Below, one piece after another: positions 60,092-64,000 of a stretch of 64,000 nucleotides of DNA. The translations under genes and the position numbers were made by a program. This DNA comes from Bog-473 sp963751335 (GTDB lineage Bacteria > Actinomycetota > Acidimicrobiia > Acidimicrobiales > RAAP-2), in assembly GCA_963751335.1 (NCBI GenBank), contig CAVVUB010000008.1, forward strand, positions 744,001-808,000, in the 5' to 3' direction. The notes under the pieces were generated by a model. That model did not search any database. It was not told the DNA's origin and saw nothing but the letters and a program-made list of their open reading frames with translations. Each line of letters starts with the position of its first letter. The stretch's first letter is position 1.

Positions 60092-61819
60092 ATGGCTGAG
60101 GGACAGAAGGGGAGTGGTGGCGACGTGGAGCGGGGTCACCTGGCCCTGCCCTGCGACCCGTCACCCATGCCGTTCGAGAAGTACCGCTCACACGTACCCC
60201 TGGTGCTCCGGGACCGTACCTGGCCGGACCAGCAGTTCACCCGGGCGCCCCACTGGGCCAGCGTCGACCTGCGTGACGGCAACCAGGCCCTCATCGATCC
60301 GATGGATCCCGAGCGCAAACTGGCACTGTTCCAGACTCTTCTCGACGTCGGGTTCAAGGAGATCGAGGTCGGCTTCCCGTCGGCATCGCAGACGGACTAC
60401 GACTTCCAGCGCCTGATCATCGACGAGGACATGGTTCCCGCCGACGTGGAGATCCAGGTGCTGACCCAGTGCCGCGACGAGCTCATCGAGCGCACCTTCG
60501 AGTCGCTGCTCGGAGCGCGCCGAGCCTGCGTGCACTTCTACAACTCGGTGTCCGAGCTGCAGCGTCGTGTGGTCTTCGGCCTCGACAAGCCGGGCATCAT
60601 CGACATCGCGGTGAAGGCGGCCGAGCTCTGCAAGAAGTTCGAGCCGCAACTGGCCGGTACCGAGCTCCGCTACGAATACTCACCTGAGAGTTTCACGGGG
60701 ACCGAGCCGGAGTTCGCGGTCGAGATCTGCGAGGCAGTCATGGACGTGATCGGCCCGACGCCGGAGCAGCCCATGATCCTGAACCTGCCCGCCACCGTCG
60801 AGATGTACAGCCCCAACGTGTACGCCGACGTCATCGAGTGGTTCGGTCGCACCGTCAAGAACCGGGACTCCATCGTGCTCAGCCTCCATCCGCACAACGA
60901 CCGCGGCACGGCCGTCGCCGCCGCGGAACTGGCCGTGCTGGCCGGGGCCGACCGGATCGAGGGAACGCTCTTCGGCAACGGCGAGCGCACGGGCAATGTC
61001 GACGTGGTGACCCTCGCCATGAATCTGTTCTCCCAGGGCATCGATCCCACCCTGGATTTCAGCGACATCGAGAAAGTCAGGCGGGTGGCCGAGTACGCCA
61101 CGCGCCTGCCGGTCCATCCACGCCACCCCTATGCGGGCGACCTGGTGTACACCGCGTTCTCGGGTTCCCACCAGGATGCCATCAAGAAGGGTATGGCGGC
61201 CATCGGCTCGGAGTACGACGAGTGGGAGGTGCCCTACCTGCCCATCGACCCCAAGCACACCGGGCGGACGTACGAGGCCATCATCCAGGTGAACAGTCAG
61301 TCGGGCAAGGGCGGTGTCGCCTATGTCATGGACACCGATCACGGTTTGGACCTCCCGCGCCGGCTGCAGATCGAGTTCTCCAAGAAGGTCCAGGAGATCA
61401 CCGAGGCCAGTGGGACCGTGATCCGGTCCGTCCAGATGCGCGACGTGTTCGAGGAGATCTACCTTCCCGACGACGCCGGATTGCGGCTCATGACGAGCGA
61501 GGTGTCGACGGGCCGTGGACACACGAGTGTGACGGCGCAGATCCTCGTCGACGGCGAACACCGCACCGTGACCGGCGAGGGGAACGGACCCATCGACGCC
61601 CTGGTCGCCGCCCTGAAGGCCGACCTCGGGATCGTGCTGGAGGTGAAGGACTACCACGAGCACGCACTCACCGAAGGTTCGGGCGCGTCGGCCGTCGCCT
61701 ACGTCGAGTGTGCGAGCGCCGACGGCACGACCTGGTGGGGGGTGGGCCGCGACTCGTCCATCCTCGACGCCTCGCTCGGCGCGGTGGTATCGGCAGCGAA
61801 CCGGGCCCGTACCGGGTGA
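60092..61819 (+). CDS. leuA: 2-isopropylmalate synthase
   Basis: A 575-residue enzyme condensing 2-oxoisovalerate with acetyl-CoA, the first leucine-specific step. It has SVDLRDGNQALIDPMD, the metal site LSLHPHNDRGTA, GNGERTGNVDVV, and the C-terminal regulatory domain for leucine feedback. This is the long actinobacterial form. ATG 60092 has AAGGG at 60076-60080. It is controlled by the attenuator upstream. The stop overlaps the GNAT gene by GTGA. Confidence 0.96.
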   Translation: MAEGQKGSGGDVERGHLALPCDPSPMPFEKYRSHVPLVLRDRTWPDQQFTRAPHWASVDLRDGNQALIDPMDPERKLALFQTLLDVGFKEIEVGFPSASQTDYDFQRLIIDEDMVPADVEIQVLTQCRDELIERTFESLLGARRACVHFYNSVSELQRRVVFGLDKPGIIDIAVKAAELCKKFEPQLAGTELRYEYSPESFTGTEPEFAVEICEAVMDVIGPTPEQPMILNLPATVEMYSPNVYADVIEWFGRTVKNRDSIVLSLHPHNDRGTAVAAAELAVLAGADRIEGTLFGNGERTGNVDVVTLAMNLFSQGIDPTLDFSDIEKVRRVAEYATRLPVHPRHPYAGDLVYTAFSGSHQDAIKKGMAAIGSEYDEWEVPYLPIDPKHTGRTYEAIIQVNSQSGKGGVAYVMDTDHGLDLPRRLQIEFSKKVQEITEASGTVIRSVQMRDVFEEIYLPDDAGLRLMTSEVSTGRGHTSVTAQILVDGEHRTVTGEGNGPIDALVAALKADLGIVLEVKDYHEHALTEGSGASAVAYVECASADGTTWWGVGRDSSILDASLGAVVSAANRARTG

Positions 61820-62253
61820 TCCGTCCGGCGGTCGAGGCAGATGTCCCGGAGCTCCTGGCCATGATCAAGGAGCTGGCCGACTACGAGAACCTGGCCGACC
61901 AGGTCGCCATCACCGAGAAGGACCTGCGTCAGACCCTCTTCGGCCCCGGTGCCATCGTCTACGACACTGTCGTCGAGGACGAGCGGGACCACCTGGCCGG
62001 GCACGCCCTGTGGTTCCGGACGTTCTCGACCTTCCTGGGCCAGTCGGGAATCTGGCTCGAGGATCTCTACGTGCGTCCGGCCCACCGCCGCCAAGGCCAT
62101 GCCCGCGAGCTCCTGACCTTCCTACGCGGCCAGACCCAGGGACGCCTCGAGTGGGAGGTGCTCGAGTGGAACGAGCCGGCGCTCGACTTCTACCAGCGGC
62201 TCGGAGCTCGGCCCATGTCGGGCTGGACGCGCTACCGCTGGTACGAGGGGTAG
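61816..62253 (+). CDS. GNAT family N-acetyltransferase
   Basis: A 145-residue acetyltransferase with VIRPAVEADVPELLAMIKELA, FSTFLGQSGIWLEDLYVRP and the acetyl-CoA loop RRQGHARELL, ending ALDFYQRLGARPMSGW. It resembles diamine (spermidine/spermine-type) acetyltransferases in pattern. GTG 61816 overlaps the leuA stop, so it is made in the leucine operon; the reason for that link is unknown. Confidence 0.88.
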   Translation: MIRPAVEADVPELLAMIKELADYENLADQVAITEKDLRQTLFGPGAIVYDTVVEDERDHLAGHALWFRTFSTFLGQSGIWLEDLYVRPAHRRQGHARELLTFLRGQTQGRLEWEVLEWNEPALDFYQRLGARPMSGWTRYRWYEG

Positions 62254-62326
62254 CGCGCTCGAGCCTGAATCCCGGTAGCTGGGAATAAGCTGCGCAACTG
62301 ACGACATACTAGGTAGAGTTCTGGGT

Positions 62327-62404
62327 ATGTACAGACTCCCGGAACTCACCGATGAGGACACGGCTCGGGCAGCGCCTCGTCCGAGACGTGCCTCGAAGAC
62401 ATGA
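62327..62404 (+). CDS. 25-residue ORF coupled to the ABC exporter
   Basis: ATG 62327 to TGA 62402-62404 encodes MYRLPELTDEDTARAAPRPR and five more residues, a basic-tailed peptide with no known family. TAGAGT (62314-62319) lies seven bases upstream, as at other leaderless genes. Its stop overlaps the start of the ATPase gene by ATGA, so it could act as a translational leader. Confidence 0.5.
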   Translation: MYRLPELTDEDTARAAPRPRRASKT

Positions 62405-63364
62405 CGGACCTCCTTGCTCCGCCGGGGCGGACCGATGAGTGGGCGGTGGAGACCCATGGGCTCACGAAGCGATTCGGTGACAACATCGCCGTCAACGACG
62501 TCGAGCTCCTCGTTCCCCGCGGCTGTGCGTTCGGCTATCTCGGCCCGAACGGTGCCGGCAAGACGACGCTGATCCGGGTGCTGCTCGGGCTCACCCACGC
62601 GGATTCGGGCACCATGTCACTCCTCGGACACCGGGTCCCGCGGCACCGCGACCTGGCCCTGGCCCGGGTCGGCGCCATCGTCGACGAGCCCCGCTTCCAC
62701 GGCCACCTGACCGGCCGCCAGAACCTGCAGATCCTGGCGGCAGCCCGCGAGCCGGCGGCCAAGGGCCGCATCGAGCCGGCGCTCGAGCGCGTCGGCATCG
62801 CCCACCGCGCCAACGACAAGGTGTCGAAGTATTCCATGGGTATGCGCCAACGTCTTGGCGTCGCCGCATGTCTTCTCGGGGACCCGCACCTGCTGATCCT
62901 CGACGAGCCGATGAACGGCCTCGACCCAGGAGGGATGCTCGAAATGCGCGACATGATCCTGTCGCTCGTCGCCGAGGGTCGCACCGTGGTGCTGTCCTCC
63001 CATCTCCTCGACGAGGTCGAACGCACCTGCCATGCGGTGGCCATCGTCGATCGGGGCTCGGTCATCCGGCAAGGACCGATCTCTCAACTCTTAGCCGGCT
63101 CTTCCTTCGAGGTCCAGGTCGATTGCTCCGATCCCGACCGGGCGCAACACCTGCTCGACGGCACCGCGTTCGGCGTGCACGCAGAGGCCGGTCCCGACGG
63201 CGCTGGCCATCACGCTGCCCGAGGGCACCGAGCGCGACGCCATTGCCGAGATCAACCGGCTGCTGGTCGAGGGCGGGATCTCGGTGTATCGGCTCCAGCA
63301 CATTCAGGCCTCGCTCGAGCAGTGGTTCCTCTCCGTGACGAGCCGGCTGGGGGCCTCGGAATGA
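62401..63364 (+). CDS. ABC transporter ATP-binding protein, frameshifted
   Basis: About 320 residues after one correction. It has Walker A LGPNGAGKTTLIR, signature YSMGMRQRLGVA, Walker B LLILDEPMNGLDP and the H-loop VLSSHLLDEVE. From about 63190 the protein continues in the next frame (LAITLPEGTERDAIAEI to SRLGASE) once the extra G in GGCCGG is removed; its TGA at 63362-63364 overlaps the permease ATG. It is the ATPase of an ABC-2 type exporter. Confidence 0.85.
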
Positions 63365-64000
63365 CGACAGATTTCGGATCTTGGCGCGCCGACGCCCGGT
63401 CCAGCCCCCGAAGTGATTCCGGCGGCGAGGCGGGGTGATCACCGCGGTTCGTGGATCCCGACGTGGGGCATGGTGACCACCCGCTTCATGGAGCTGCGCA
63501 GGCGCCGCGGACTGATGATCGCCCTCATTGCGGTCAATATCGGCATCCCGGTTGTCTTTCTCGCCGTGCGCCTCATCGCCCATGCCGTGGACCCCGCGTC
63601 CTACGGCCCGGCCGGTGGCTATGACATCTTCACCACGTTGGTACTCGGCTTCATGTACGTCTTCGGCTTCATCGTGGCGGCCGTCGTCGGCTGCACGGCG
63701 GGGTCGGTCGACCTCACCGAGGGGATGTTCCGCCACCTGGTCATCACGGGACGTTCCCGATTGGCCCTCGTATTTCGCGCGGATCCCCGCCGGGTTGGCG
63801 ATCGTCATCGCCATGGTGGCAGTCGGCTACACGATCATCTGTGCGGTGTGCGTGTTCGCTGCCCCGGCGCAGCTCAACTTCGACGGGGTCACCGTGCCGC
63901 AGGGACTCTCGCGTCCAGCTCTGGACAATTGGGCGGCGGCGCACGCCGACGAGGTCATCTGCGACTTCAACTATGGCGGCGGCAAAGGACTGAACGGTCC
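63361..64000 (+). CDS. ABC transporter permease, partial, two apparent frameshifts
   Basis: The 5' part of an ABC-2 type membrane protein that runs past the window end. ATG 63361 (MTTDFGSWRADARSS) overlaps the ATPase stop. An extra G in GGGG (63432-63435) shifts to the frame of MVTTRFMELRRRRGLMIALIA and the first helices (VNIGIPVVFLAVRLI, YVFGFIVAAVVGC). A second extra base at about 63770 shifts again to YFARIPAGLAIVIAMVAVGY and onward. If the first shift is real, translation could instead begin at ATG 63470. The substrate is unknown. Confidence 0.72.

Noticed and set aside
1..64000. tRNA, rRNA, transposase or phage genes
   Set aside because: I looked for tRNA T-loop motifs, inverted-repeat-bounded transposase frames and integrases and found none I could support.

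Overview
The window is 64 kb of high-GC, gene-dense DNA from an actinobacterium. The gene set fits the Acidimicrobiia or a neighbouring class: two F420/LLM-type oxidoreductases, a mycobacterial-type SerC, a eukaryote-like type 2 IleRS, GatCAB, a PASTA Ser/Thr kinase, an SCP2 protein and a DUF35/thiolase pair. This placement is inference from gene content only. There is no rRNA, tRNA, CRISPR array, prophage or insertion sequence that I can see, and no gene-free stretch longer than about 300 bases.

Layout. 1-12 kb holds lipid and redox genes: a DNA-glycosylase fragment, LLM oxidoreductases, acyl-CoA synthetase, FMN hydroxy-acid dehydrogenase, a DUF35/thiolase pair, glutathione peroxidase, plus signal peptidase I. 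12-19 kb holds a MetF-like protein, ileS, a VOC protein, an SDR and a divergent MarR/YceI pair with a clear operator. 19-29 kb holds a sugar kinase, a glutamine-synthetase-like enzyme, a gamma-glutamyl-GABA-hydrolase-like enzyme, SDR, sirtuin, acyl-CoA ligase and aldehyde dehydrogenase; part of this looks like polyamine or amine catabolism. 29-35 kb holds cysteine desulfurase, mnmA, ligA and a PASTA kinase. 35-44 kb holds an MFS exporter, SCP2, an esterase, gatC-gatA-gatB, and a TetR/MMPL divergent pair. 44-62 kb is an amino-acid biosynthesis block: an IlvD-like dehydratase, ilvB-ilvN-ilvC, serC, an aminotransferase, serA and leuA, interrupted by an RHH/DUF4097 pair, a secreted GH5 enzyme and an ArsR/SRPBCC pair. 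The window ends in an ABC exporter.

Regulation is unusually readable. ilvB and leuA are each preceded by a promoter, a tiny leader peptide (ending ILVLVT and LLLT), a competing hairpin and a U-tailed terminator: two textbook ribosome-mediated attenuators, whose leader ORFs start almost at the predicted transcription start. More than fifteen operon heads on both strands have a -10-like TAnnnT or CAnnnT hexamer only 6-9 bases before the start codon and no Shine-Dalgarno, which indicates widespread leaderless transcription.

Three loci carry in-frame-length tandem repeats (33, 21 and 24 bp units) at gene edges; one triplicates the catalytic motif of a HAD phosphatase and one carries a nonsense codon in a repeat copy.

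Quality warning. About twelve single-base frameshifts interrupt otherwise well-conserved genes, including gatC and the PASTA kinase, which are expected to be essential or important. Most are one extra base in a G/C-rich run. I read them as sequencing or assembly errors and give each gene as one feature with the shift described.
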